Shown: positions 1-8,565 of the stretch, piece by piece
How the letters are laid out: every line of letters starts with the position of its first letter
Numbering within the stretch: position 1 is the stretch's first letter
Source: CALBTQ01 sp036725605
GTDB lineage: Bacteria; Lernaellota; Lernaellaia; Lernaellales; Lernaellaceae
Length of the DNA stretch: 64,000 nt
Reading direction: 5' to 3'
Assembly (NCBI GenBank): GCA_036725605.1
Contig: DAIMDW010000007.1
Coordinates: 1 to 64,000 of the forward strand
Notes under the pieces: generated by a model
What the model was told of the DNA's origin: nothing
Seen by the model: only the letters and a program-made list of their open reading frames with translations
Databases searched by the model: none
Position numbers and translations under genes: made by a program

Positions 1-1
1 C

Positions 2-313
2 AGCGATTTCGCCGTGCGCGCCCGCGATCGTCTCGACACCGCGCTGGCCACCGGCAGCCGGCCGTTGACGCAGCCGGCGGCGAACGGCGAGGGCAATTTC
101 GCCGTCTCGCTGGGCGTGTACGAGAGCATGGCCGAGGCCGAGCAGGCGGCGCAGAAGTACATGGCGGCCGGGCATAAAATCAATTACATTTTGCAGGGAA
201 CCCGTTGCGAACTTTTGGTGGGAAGATTCGACTCCGAGCCGGCGGCTCGGCTTTTCGCGCAGGAATTGGCGAAGAAATACAATGTTTCCGCGGTGCCCAA
301 ACGCATCCCGTAG
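2..313 (+). CDS. SPOR-domain protein, C-terminal part (partial)
   Basis: The reading frame is open from the left edge of the window, so the gene starts upstream and only about 103 C-terminal residues are seen. The last ~70 residues look like a SPOR domain: an alternating beta-alpha pattern beginning FAVSLGVYESMAEAEQAAQ, followed by a second strand-helix unit (CELLVGRFDSEPAARLF). SPOR domains bind denuded glycan strands of peptidoglycan in the periplasm and are usually attached to division, lytic transglycosylase or amidase proteins. What lies N-terminal is unknown, so the full function cannot be named. The next gene starts about 40 bases downstream behind its own strong ribosome binding site. 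Confidence 0.65.
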   Translation, partial: SDFAVRARDRLDTALATGSRPLTQPAANGEGNFAVSLGVYESMAEAEQAAQKYMAAGHKINYILQGTRCELLVGRFDSEPAARLFAQELAKKYNVSAVPKRIP

Positions 314-352
314 TCGGTTGTGTGGAGCGTCACGAGTGTGGAGGAGGTAGCG

Positions 353-1354
353 ATGCAACAACTGGTTGAATGCGTACCCAATATCAGCGAAGGCCGCGAC
401 AAGGAGAAAATCAATCACGTCGCCGAGGCGATCAAACGCACCGGCGTGACCTTGCTTAGCGTGGAGCCCGAAGCCACGTACAACCGCACGGTGATCACGA
501 TGGTCGGTTCATCCGAGGCGGTCGTCGACGGCGCGTTCGCCTGCGTGCGCGCGGCCTGCGCGGTCATCGACATGCGCCACCACGAGGGCGAGCATCCGCG
601 CATGGGCGCGGCGGACGTCGTGCCGTTCATTCCGGTGTCGGGCGTGACCATGGCCGATTGCGCCCAGTTGGCGCGCAAGCTGGGCCGGCGCGTGGGCGAT
701 CAGATCGGCATTCCGGTCTATCTGTACGGCGAGGCGGCGCGCAAAGCGGACCGGCAGAACCTCGCCGAGGTGCGCAAGGGACAGTACGAAAAACTGTCCG
801 AGAAACTGGAGGACCGCAATTGGGCGCCCGACTTCGGCCCGGCGAAATTCGTGCCCGAGTCCGGCGCGTGCATCATCGGCGCGCGGCAGTTTTTGATCGC
901 CTACAACGTCAACCTGGACAGCGAGGATGTGGGGCTGGCCAACCGGATCGCCAAGACGATTCGCACCAGCGGCTACAAGGACGGCGACAAGAAAATCCCC
1001 GGCCTGTTTCCGGCGGTCAAAGGCATGGGCTTCGCGCTGGAAACCGAAACGCGCAAGCTGGCGCAGGTGAGCATGAACCTGGTCGATTTCACGCAGACCA
1101 ACATGCACGCGGTGTACGACAAGGTGGTCGAGATGGCCGCCGAGCAGGGCGTCAAGGTGACCGGTTCGGAGATCGTCGGGCTGGTGCCGCTCGCGGCGTT
1201 CCTCGCGGCCGGACGGCATTACGGCGGCGCGGACCTCGACGACAAAGCGGCGGTGGCCGCGGCGGTGGAGGGCCTCGGCCTGGCCGATCTGGCGCCCTTC
1301 GAGCCGACGGACAAAATCCTGGAATATCTAATCGAGAAGAACAAGAACGGATGA
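353..1354 (+). CDS. ftcD: Glutamate formimidoyltransferase
   Basis: About 333 residues matching the formiminotransferase domain of FTCD. The N-terminus (QLVECVPNISEGRD) is the family signature, with a later H-P-R-MGAADVVPF segment that belongs to the folate/formiminoglutamate binding region. The enzyme moves a formimino group from N-formimino-glutamate to tetrahydrofolate in histidine breakdown or one-carbon metabolism. The reading frame is open further upstream to a GTG at 320, but the ATG at 353 sits just behind GAGGAGGT (341-348) and begins at the conserved N-terminus, so it was chosen. It is followed after four bases by the cyclodeaminase gene. In mammals the two activities are one protein; here they are separate and adjacent. 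Confidence 0.9.
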   Translation: MQQLVECVPNISEGRDKEKINHVAEAIKRTGVTLLSVEPEATYNRTVITMVGSSEAVVDGAFACVRAACAVIDMRHHEGEHPRMGAADVVPFIPVSGVTMADCAQLARKLGRRVGDQIGIPVYLYGEAARKADRQNLAEVRKGQYEKLSEKLEDRNWAPDFGPAKFVPESGACIIGARQFLIAYNVNLDSEDVGLANRIAKTIRTSGYKDGDKKIPGLFPAVKGMGFALETETRKLAQVSMNLVDFTQTNMHAVYDKVVEMAAEQGVKVTGSEIVGLVPLAAFLAAGRHYGGADLDDKAAVAAAVEGLGLADLAPFEPTDKILEYLIEKNKNG

Positions 1355-1358
1355 AACC

Positions 1359-1997
1359 ATGGCGGAAAAACTCATTGCGATGAAGGTGAATGAATTTGTC
1401 GATCTGCTCGCGTCCGACGCGCCCGCGCCGGGCGGGGGATCGGTGGCCGCGCTGGCCGGCGCGCAGGCGGCGGGCCTGATGTCCATGGTCTGTCGCTTGA
1501 CGGTCGGCAAAAAGAAATACGCCGAGGTCGAAGAGCAGATCAACGCCGGCTTGACCGAATTGGAAAAACTGCGTGCGCAACTGACCGAGCTGGTCGACGC
1601 CGACACCGAAGCCTACAACGCCTTCGGCGCGGCGATGGCGCTGCCCAAGGAGACCGACGAGGAAAAAGCCGCTCGCAAGCAGGCCATGCGCGAAGCTTCC
1701 AAGCTCGCCACGCAAGTGCCCGCCAAGACGATGGCCGCCGCGTTGGCCGTCGCGCGGCTGATCCGTCGCCTGCATCCGATCGCCAATAAAAACTGCCTGT
1801 CGGACATGGGCACGGCGATGATGATGGCCCAGTGCGCGGTGATGGGCGCGGCGATGAACGTGTTGATCAACCTGCCGGGCACCGGCGACGAATCGTTCAA
1901 CGGAAAATTCGCCGCCCAGGCGGCCGCCGCGCGCGAGGAGATCGCCAAGATCGCCGACGACACAGTCGGTCAAATTATGGTTGCGCTGGCCGAATGA
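1359..1997 (+). CDS. fchA: Formimidoyl-THF cyclodeaminase / methenyl-THF cyclohydrolase family protein
   Basis: A 212-residue protein of the FTCD C-terminal/FchA family, which is all-helical and around 200-210 residues long. The signature APAPGGGSVAALAGA is at residues 25-39, followed by an invariant-looking MVCRLTVGKKKY stretch. The enzyme releases ammonia from 5-formimino-THF to give methenyl-THF; some members instead act as methenyl-THF cyclohydrolases. The start codon lies four bases after the formimidoyltransferase stop, which implies co-transcription and a coupled two-step pathway. Which of the two folate reactions it catalyses cannot be decided from sequence alone. Confidence 0.88.
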   Translation: MAEKLIAMKVNEFVDLLASDAPAPGGGSVAALAGAQAAGLMSMVCRLTVGKKKYAEVEEQINAGLTELEKLRAQLTELVDADTEAYNAFGAAMALPKETDEEKAARKQAMREASKLATQVPAKTMAAALAVARLIRRLHPIANKNCLSDMGTAMMMAQCAVMGAAMNVLINLPGTGDESFNGKFAAQAAAAREEIAKIADDTVGQIMVALAE

Positions 1998-2061
1998 GGC
2001 GTCCCTTTCGGCTTTTCTTGACCGATGCACTCTGCTACTGTGAATCAAACCAGTTGAGCGG

Positions 2062-3495
2062 GTGAAAAACGTGCGCGTAAAATCGATTTGGGCGACCGTC
2101 CTGGATTACTTTACCGATCCGCAGGGCCGGATGTCGTTCATCATTTCCTACGGCATTCGCGTGGTGACGTTCTTTGTCGTCGTCGCGATCCTGCTGTTCA
2201 TGCATCATCCGAGCTGGAAAATCGTCCATTATTGGTTCTTTATTCCGGTGCTGGCCGCCATCGCCGCCGCCTACGTCATCCTGCTGTTGCTGTACATTCT
2301 GTGGAAAGATCCGCGGCAGACGGCGTTGGCCATGTCGGTTTTCGACATCATCGCGCTGACGTTTCTGGTGACCTTCACCGGCGGCATGTTCAGCCCGTTC
2401 ATCGTGTTGTTTCTGTTTCACCTGTCGGGCACGACGCTCTTCGGCAGCCTGCGCCGCATTTTGGCGATCGTGGTCGGCGGCTTTTTCATGGTGCTGCTGC
2501 AACTCACCTTGTGGCTGACCGGCGCGGCCAAGTGGCTGCCGGTTTTCGAAGGCAACTTCGTTTACGACGTCACCCACGGCCGGCAAATGGCCGTGTTGAT
2601 GGTGATTCTGCTGTTCTTCATCGTCTACACGCTGATCGTCAACCTGCGCCTGAGCCGGCAGATGCACGATTACGACGAGTTTCTGCAGGAACGCGACAAC
2701 CGGCTGCTGGCCGCCAATCGCGAACTGACGCGCTCGTTTTACGACCTCGAGTCGCTGACCGACCGCGTGCGCGCCACCGGTGATTCCGAGCGCGCGTCGA
2801 TGCAGCGCCTGATGCTCGCCGAACGCGCCGCTCGCGCCGGCAAGCTGACCGCGGGCATCATCAACGACATGACCGATCCGATAACGTCGATTCTGACCGA
2901 AGCGGAAATGTACATCATCAAACCCGACAGCCGTCCCGAGCGCATCCGCGAGATCATGCAGCGCATCCTGGGCAACGCGCAGATGCTCGGCAAGCTGATG
3001 GAAAACCTGCGGCTGCTCACGCGGCAGCCGACCGAGAAAATTTACAGCGGCGTGGACATTGCCGATGTGGTGCACCGCTGCCTGTCGTTGCTCGAGCCCG
3101 AGCGCAAGCGCCTGGGCGTGATCGTCAACGCCTACCTGGAAAAGGACGCGCCCAAGGTGCAGGGCGTGCAAAGCCAGCTTGAACAACTGGTGATCAACCT
3201 GCTGACCAATTCTTTCAACGCGTGCAAATCGCCGGGCGGACACGTCACCGTCCGCTCGACGCGCAAGAAGGAAATGATGGTGCTGGAATTCGAGGACGAC
3301 GGCGTCGGCATCGCGCCGGAAAATCTGGAGCGCGTGTTCGAGCCGTTTTTCTCGACGCAAAAGGAACGCAACGCGGCCGGCCTGGGCTTGTTCACCGCCC
3401 AGACGATCGTCGACGAACACGGCGGGAAAATCTCCATTCGCTCCGAACCCGGCGTGCTGACGATCTTCACCGTCGAACTGCCGATCGCCGCCTGA
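2062..3495 (+). CDS. Membrane histidine kinase-like protein, phospho-acceptor His replaced by Asn
   Basis: A 477-residue protein with five or six hydrophobic segments between residues ~28 and 205, a coiled linker (~205-255), a DHp-like segment and an intact-looking HATPase domain. N-box (NLLTNSFNA), G1 (DDGVGIAP), F-box (FEPFFST) and G2 (GLGLFTA) motifs are all present. In place of the usual GKLAAG-I-A-H-E-I-N-N-P the sequence reads GKLTAGIINDMTDPI, so the phospho-accepting His is Asn268 (codon 2863-2865). By family rules it could not autophosphorylate at this site. It may act as a regulatory pseudokinase or an ATP-dependent sensor. No response regulator gene is adjacent. The start is GTG at 2062, with another in-frame GTG at 2071. 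Confidence 0.8.
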   Translation: MKNVRVKSIWATVLDYFTDPQGRMSFIISYGIRVVTFFVVVAILLFMHHPSWKIVHYWFFIPVLAAIAAAYVILLLLYILWKDPRQTALAMSVFDIIALTFLVTFTGGMFSPFIVLFLFHLSGTTLFGSLRRILAIVVGGFFMVLLQLTLWLTGAAKWLPVFEGNFVYDVTHGRQMAVLMVILLFFIVYTLIVNLRLSRQMHDYDEFLQERDNRLLAANRELTRSFYDLESLTDRVRATGDSERASMQRLMLAERAARAGKLTAGIINDMTDPITSILTEAEMYIIKPDSRPERIREIMQRILGNAQMLGKLMENLRLLTRQPTEKIYSGVDIADVVHRCLSLLEPERKRLGVIVNAYLEKDAPKVQGVQSQLEQLVINLLTNSFNACKSPGGHVTVRSTRKKEMMVLEFEDDGVGIAPENLERVFEPFFSTQKERNAAGLGLFTAQTIVDEHGGKISIRSEPGVLTIFTVELPIAA

Positions 3496-3544
3496 CGAAC
3501 CCGGCGACCGTCGCGATCGCCGCAACCCGAACCCGGATTTTCAC

Positions 3545-5905
3545 ATGGCCAAACTGACGCTCGACGAGAAACTGACGCGTTTGCAAAACGACAATCGCTT
3601 CATGGAAAACGTGCGCGCGCTGAAAAAAATTCCCGCCGCGCCCGGCGAGTTCGCGCCGTTCCCCGCATGGCTTCGCCCGGAACTGCAACGCGTGCTGAGC
3701 GCGCGGGGCATCACGCAACTCTACAGCCACCAGGCGCGGGCGGTCGACGCGGTGCGCGCCGGTCGCGATGTGGTGCTCATGACGCCCACCGCCAGCGGCA
3801 AAACGCTGTGCTACAACCTGCCGGTGCTCCAGCGCATTCTGGAGGAGCCCGACACGCGCGCGCTGTACATGTTTCCCACCAAGGCGCTGGCGCAGGATCA
3901 GATGCACGAGGTGCACGGCCTGATCGGCGACCTGGGCGCGGATGTGAAAACCTTTACCTACGACGGCGACACCCCGCAGGACGCGCGGCAGGCAATCCGC
4001 AAGCAGGGCCACGTGGTGGTGACCAATCCGGACATGCTGCACGCGGGCATTTTGCCGCACCACACCAAGTGGCAGAAGCTGTTCGCCAACCTGCGTTTCG
4101 TGGTGATCGACGAACTGCACGTCTACCGCGGCGTGTTCGGCTCGCACCTGACCAACGTGCTGCGCCGCCTGGTGCGCGTGTGCCGCTTCTACAACGCCGA
4201 TCCGGTGTTCGTCTGCTGCTCGGCGACGGTGGCCAATCCGCGGGAGCACGCCGAGCGCCTGCTGGAGCGACCGGTGGAGCTGATCGACAAAAGCGGCGCG
4301 CCGACGGCGAAGAAAACGTTCATCCTCTACAACCCGCCGATCGTCAACCGCGAGCTGGGCATCCGCCAGTCGGCGATGACGCCCGCGCGGCACCTGGCCA
4401 GCGATCTGATCGCCAACCAGATTCAGACCATCGTGTTCACCACCAGCCGACTGAACGTCGAAATTCTAACAAAATATCTTAAGGATCGCTTCCGCAAAGG
4501 CAAGCCGGTCGACACGCAATACGTGACCGGCTATCGCGGCGGCTACCTGCCCAAGCTGCGGCGGCAGATCGAACGCGGCCTGCGCGAGCGCGAGGTGATG
4601 GGCGTGGTTTCGACCAACGCGCTGGAGTTGGGCATCGACATCGGCGACCTGTCGGCGTGCATCATGGTCGGCTATCCGGGGTCGATCGCCAGCACGTGGC
4701 AGCAGGCCGGACGCGCGGGGCGGCGCAGCGGGCACAGCCTGGCGATGCTCGTCGCGCGCAGCAATCCGATGGACCAGTTCCTGGTTGAAAACCCGGAGTA
4801 CTTTTTCTCGCGCTCGCCCGAGCACTGCCGCGTCAATCCGGACAACCTGCTGATCCTGCTGCACCACATCAAAAGCGCGGCCTTCGAGCTTCCTTTCGAG
4901 AAAGGCGAAAAATTCGGCGGCGAGGATCTCGTCGAGCTGCTCAACTACCTCGAGGAAAAAGGCGTGCTGCACCGGGTCGAGGATCGTTGGCATTGGGCGG
5001 CGGAAAGCTACCCGGCCGACGAGGTCAGCCTGCGCACGATCAACCCCGAGAACATCGTGGTCGTCGACACGACCGACGCGGGCGACCACAAGGTCATCGC
5101 CGAGGTCGACTGGGACAGCGCCTTCACCACCGTGCACGACGACGCGATCTACATGGTCGAATCGCAGCAGTACCACGTCGACAAGCTCGACCTCGAACGC
5201 CAGAAGGCCTACGTGCGCAAGGTCGACGTCGATTACTACACCGACGCGATGACCTATACGAATGTGCGCGTCATCGACAATTTCGCCGAGCGCCGCACCG
5301 GCAAAATCATCGTCGAGCACGGCGAGGTGCAGGTCGTGCGCAAGGTCGTCGGCTACAAAAAGATCAAATTCTACACGGTCGAGAACATCGGCTTCGGCGA
5401 GGTGAACCTGCCGGAAAAGGACATGCACACCACCAGCTACTGGTTCACCGTGCCCAAGGATCGGCTCGAAACGCTGCCCTACACGCAGGCCGAGATCATC
5501 GACGGCCTCAGCGGCCTGGGGTATATTCTGCATCACTTGGCGGCGATGCTGCTCATGGCCGACCAGCGCGACGTCGATCGCGCCCTGGGCGACAAGAGCG
5601 GCGAATGGTTCGTGCATCACGGCATCGGCGGCCGCAAGATCGTCTCGGGCAATGCCGAGGAAAGCGAGACGGTCAAGGTCGACGCCTTCGACCCGACGCT
5701 GTTCATCTTCGACGCCTACCCGGGCGGCATCGGCTTTTCCGATCTGCTGTTCACGATGCACGATACGTTGCTGGCCCGCGCGCGCGATTTGATCCGCGCC
5801 TGCCCGTGCCAACACGGCTGTCCCAGTTGCGTCGGGCCGACGCTGGAGGTCGGCGCCAAGGCCAAAGAAGTCGCCGCCGCGATGATCGATCTGATTGCGG
5901 GTTGA
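3545..5905 (+). CDS. mrfA: MrfA/YprA-type DEAD/DEAH-box helicase with C-terminal Zn-binding (DUF1998) region
   Basis: A 786-residue superfamily 2 helicase. Walker A is TPTASGKT (residues 80-87), the DEAD-like box is DELH (188-191), and motif VI contains QQAGRAGRR. The C-terminal ~200 residues end with four cysteines (C753, C755, C759, C762 in CPCQHGCPSC), the metal-binding cluster of the DUF1998/MZB region. In Bacillus subtilis MrfA works with the exonuclease MrfB to excise mitomycin-C-type lesions. Here the next gene, two bases downstream, encodes an MrfB-like nuclease, which supports the same two-protein repair role. The ATG start is inside a short untranslated gap after the kinase-like gene. 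The function is transferred from the family; the domain assignment is direct. Confidence 0.88.
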   Translation: MAKLTLDEKLTRLQNDNRFMENVRALKKIPAAPGEFAPFPAWLRPELQRVLSARGITQLYSHQARAVDAVRAGRDVVLMTPTASGKTLCYNLPVLQRILEEPDTRALYMFPTKALAQDQMHEVHGLIGDLGADVKTFTYDGDTPQDARQAIRKQGHVVVTNPDMLHAGILPHHTKWQKLFANLRFVVIDELHVYRGVFGSHLTNVLRRLVRVCRFYNADPVFVCCSATVANPREHAERLLERPVELIDKSGAPTAKKTFILYNPPIVNRELGIRQSAMTPARHLASDLIANQIQTIVFTTSRLNVEILTKYLKDRFRKGKPVDTQYVTGYRGGYLPKLRRQIERGLREREVMGVVSTNALELGIDIGDLSACIMVGYPGSIASTWQQAGRAGRRSGHSLAMLVARSNPMDQFLVENPEYFFSRSPEHCRVNPDNLLILLHHIKSAAFELPFEKGEKFGGEDLVELLNYLEEKGVLHRVEDRWHWAAESYPADEVSLRTINPENIVVVDTTDAGDHKVIAEVDWDSAFTTVHDDAIYMVESQQYHVDKLDLERQKAYVRKVDVDYYTDAMTYTNVRVIDNFAERRTGKIIVEHGEVQVVRKVVGYKKIKFYTVENIGFGEVNLPEKDMHTTSYWFTVPKDRLETLPYTQAEIIDGLSGLGYILHHLAAMLLMADQRDVDRALGDKSGEWFVHHGIGGRKIVSGNAEESETVKVDAFDPTLFIFDAYPGGIGFSDLLFTMHDTLLARARDLIRACPCQHGCPSCVGPTLEVGAKAKEVAAAMIDLIAG

Positions 5906-5907
5906 AG

Positions 5908-7209
5908 GTGAGCGTAACCGACCGACTCAAACGCCTGACCGGCGAGACCAAACCGCAAGCGTCCGCCGAGGACCAAAAGCGCGCGCAACTCGACGATCTG
6001 CGCCGCCGCATCGAATCGATCCTCGAGCGCCGTCCCGGCCAAACGACCCCGCCGTCATCCGAACCGCGCCGCCAGCCGATCGAGCTGATGGCCGTGGCGC
6101 GCGGCGAGGAGATCGTCAACCGTTTCGGCAAATTTTTCGTCGCCCACGATTGCGTCGAGCAGGGCGCGTTTTACGGCCGCAACCGCGTTCGCGAACTGGC
6201 CGCGTTGAACATGGACGCGGCGGCGGTGCTCGCCGGCGATCCGCGCCTGGCCGCGTTGGCCCACGGCGACGCGCTGTACCTGGACACCGAAACGACCGGC
6301 CTGGCCGGCGGTACGGGCACGTTGGCGTTTCTGGTCGGCGTGGGGTGGTACGACGAAACGGGCTTCGTCACGCAACGCCTGTTCGCGCGTGATTTCACCG
6401 AGGAACCCGCGATGCTCGCGCACCTGGCCGAACTCGCCCGCGCGAAGAAATGGCTGGTCACCTTCAACGGCAAAACCTTCGACGTGGGCCTGCTGGCCGC
6501 GCGCTTCACGATGAACCGGATGGACGATCCGCTCAGCGCGCTGCCGCATCTGGACCTGCTGCATCCGGCGCGGCGGCTGCTGGGTCATCGACTGGAAAAC
6601 GCGCGGCTGGTCACGCTCGAAGAACAGACGCTGGGTCTGCGCCGCGAGGGCGACATCCCCGGCAGCGAGATTCCGCAACGCTACTTCGACTGGCTGCGCT
6701 ATCGCGACGCGCGGCTGGTCGCCGACATCCTCGAGCACAACCGGCTGGACGTGATATCCATGGCGATGCTCGCGCTGCACATGACGCGGCTGCTGGCCGA
6801 GGGCGCGCAGGCGCAGGACGCGGAACCGGCCGACGTGCTGGCCGCCGCGCGCTTGCATGTCGAGCGCGGCGACGCCGAACAGGCACGGTGTCTGCTCGAG
6901 GCCCTGGCCGCCGGCGAGAACGCGCACGTGGCCGGGCACGCCCGCCGTTTGCTCTCGCTCGTCCACAAGCGCGCCGAGCGTTGGGACGAGGCCGTGCAAC
7001 TGTGGGAGGCGCTGCTGGCCGCCGACGCGGGCGATTTGTTCGCGGGCGTCGAACTGGCCAAGTTTTGCGAGCACCGGGCGAAGGATCATGCGCGCGCCGC
7101 CGCGCTGGTCGAGCGGTTGCTTGACGATCCGCGCCACGACGAGCCGGAAACACGCGCCGCCTTGCGCCATCGCCTCGACCGCCTGCGCCGCCGGGGCGCC
7201 GACAAATGA
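5908..7209 (+). CDS. mrfB: MrfB/YprB-type DEDDh exonuclease with C-terminal helical repeats
   Basis: A 433-residue protein starting at GTG 5908, two bases after mrfA. A longer open frame upstream only overlaps mrfA and was discarded. The RNase H-like exonuclease core carries DTETTGL (D126, E128), a central FNGKTFD (N187-D192) and HNRLD (H277, D281), the pattern expected of the DEDDh family. Residues ~300-433 are Ala/Leu-rich helices resembling TPR repeats, as in B. subtilis YprB. The predicted role is 3'-5' trimming of DNA in partnership with the adjacent helicase. The first ~60 residues are charged and poorly conserved-looking. Confidence 0.85.
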   Translation: MSVTDRLKRLTGETKPQASAEDQKRAQLDDLRRRIESILERRPGQTTPPSSEPRRQPIELMAVARGEEIVNRFGKFFVAHDCVEQGAFYGRNRVRELAALNMDAAAVLAGDPRLAALAHGDALYLDTETTGLAGGTGTLAFLVGVGWYDETGFVTQRLFARDFTEEPAMLAHLAELARAKKWLVTFNGKTFDVGLLAARFTMNRMDDPLSALPHLDLLHPARRLLGHRLENARLVTLEEQTLGLRREGDIPGSEIPQRYFDWLRYRDARLVADILEHNRLDVISMAMLALHMTRLLAEGAQAQDAEPADVLAAARLHVERGDAEQARCLLEALAAGENAHVAGHARRLLSLVHKRAERWDEAVQLWEALLAADAGDLFAGVELAKFCEHRAKDHARAAALVERLLDDPRHDEPETRAALRHRLDRLRRRGADK

Positions 7210-7286
7210 AATAATCCGATCTTGCCCCCATCGGGCCAAGCCTGTTAGAGTGCTTGGCGCATATCAGACGATAAAGGAATCGGCTC

Positions 7287-8564
7287 ATGTTGGATCTTAA
7301 TTTCGTGTTGCAGAACCTGGACGAAGTAGCCAAAAACGCCGCCGACCGCAACGTCGCCATCGATTTGAGCGACCTGCGGGAGTTGGCCGAAACGCGCCGC
7401 GCGAAGGTCACCGAGGCCGACGATCTGCGCCGCCGCGCCAATGAAATCGCCAACTCGATGAAGGGCAAGATGGAGCCCGACCAGCGGCAGGAACTGATCG
7501 CCGAGGGGCGCGAGCTCAAGGGGCGCATCGCCGCGGCCGAAGCGGCGACCAAGGACGTGGAAAGCGCGCTCAACGACGTGCTGCGCACGATCCCCAACAT
7601 GACGCATCCGGATTCGCCGATCGGCAAGACCGAGGAAGAAAACCGCGAACTGCGCCGGGTGGGCGAGCCGCGCCAGTTCGATTTCACGCCGAAGGATCAC
7701 GTCGAGCTCGGCCAGGCCCTGGACATCATCGACTTCGAAAAGGGCACCAAGGTTGCCGGCGCGAATTTCTATTTCCTCAAGGGTGACGCGGTGCTGCTGG
7801 AAATGGCCATGGTGCGCTACGCGCTGGAAGTGCTGATGGGCGAGGGTTTCGTGCCGCACATCACGCCCGATCTGGCGCGCCCGGCGATTTTAGAGGGCAT
7901 CGGCTTCAATCCGCGCGGCGAGGAAACGCAGATCTACTCGATCGCCAACCAGGATCTCGCGCTGATCGCCACGGCGGAAATCACGCTGGGCGGCATGCTG
8001 GCCAACGAGATGATCGACGAGAAGGAACTGCCGATGCTGCTGGGCGGCGTCAGTCACTGCTTCCGCACCGAAGCGGGCGCCTACGGTCGCACCAGCCGCG
8101 GGTTGTACCGCGTGCATCAGTTCACCAAGGTCGAGATGTTCGCCTACACGACGCCCGAGCAGTCCGCGGCGATCCACGACAAGATGCTCGCCGTCGAGGA
8201 GCGGCTGTTCAGCGACTTCGAAGTGCCCTACCGCGTGGTGGATATCTGCACCGGCGATCTGGGCGCGCCGGCCTATCGCAAGTTCGACATCGAAGCCTGG
8301 ATGCCCGGGCGCGGCGAATGCGGCGAGTACGGCGAGGTGACCTCGACCAGCAACTGCACCGATTATCAGGCGCGGCGCTTGAACATCCGCACCAAGATCG
8401 GCGGCGGTAAACCGGTGTTCGTGCACACGCTCAACGGCACGGCGGTCGCGGTCAGCCGGGCGATCATCGCCGTGCTGGAAAACCATCAGCAGGCCGACGG
8501 CACGGTGCGCGTGCCGGCCAAGCTCGTTCCTTACATGGGCAAAGAGGTGATCGCGCGGCGTTAG
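7287..8564 (+). CDS. serS: Seryl-tRNA synthetase
   Basis: A 425-residue class II aminoacyl-tRNA synthetase of normal length. The N-terminal ~100 residues form the long antiparallel coiled coil that grips the tRNA-Ser variable arm. The catalytic domain includes a motif 2 segment (FRTEAGAYGRTSRGLYRVHQ) and motif 3 (GTAVAVSRAIIAVLEN). It charges tRNA-Ser, and also tRNA-Sec where present, in the cytoplasm. AAAGGA (7273-7278) is a reasonable ribosome binding site for the ATG at 7287. In the 77-base gap before the gene a 7-bp hairpin (GCCAAGC at 7235-7241 with GCTTGGC at 7252-7258) lacks a T-run and may simply be a leader structure. Confidence 0.97.
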   Translation: MLDLNFVLQNLDEVAKNAADRNVAIDLSDLRELAETRRAKVTEADDLRRRANEIANSMKGKMEPDQRQELIAEGRELKGRIAAAEAATKDVESALNDVLRTIPNMTHPDSPIGKTEEENRELRRVGEPRQFDFTPKDHVELGQALDIIDFEKGTKVAGANFYFLKGDAVLLEMAMVRYALEVLMGEGFVPHITPDLARPAILEGIGFNPRGEETQIYSIANQDLALIATAEITLGGMLANEMIDEKELPMLLGGVSHCFRTEAGAYGRTSRGLYRVHQFTKVEMFAYTTPEQSAAIHDKMLAVEERLFSDFEVPYRVVDICTGDLGAPAYRKFDIEAWMPGRGECGEYGEVTSTSNCTDYQARRLNIRTKIGGGKPVFVHTLNGTAVAVSRAIIAVLENHQQADGTVRVPAKLVPYMGKEVIARR

Positions 8565-8565
8565 C

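Noticed and set aside
2035..3525. 496-residue open frame on the minus strand
   Set aside because: Antisense of the kinase-like gene, with biased His/Gln/Arg content; the plus-strand protein has clear domains.
7235..7258. Terminator or T-box before serS
   Set aside because: The 7-bp hairpin has no T-run, and no T-box core sequence is present.
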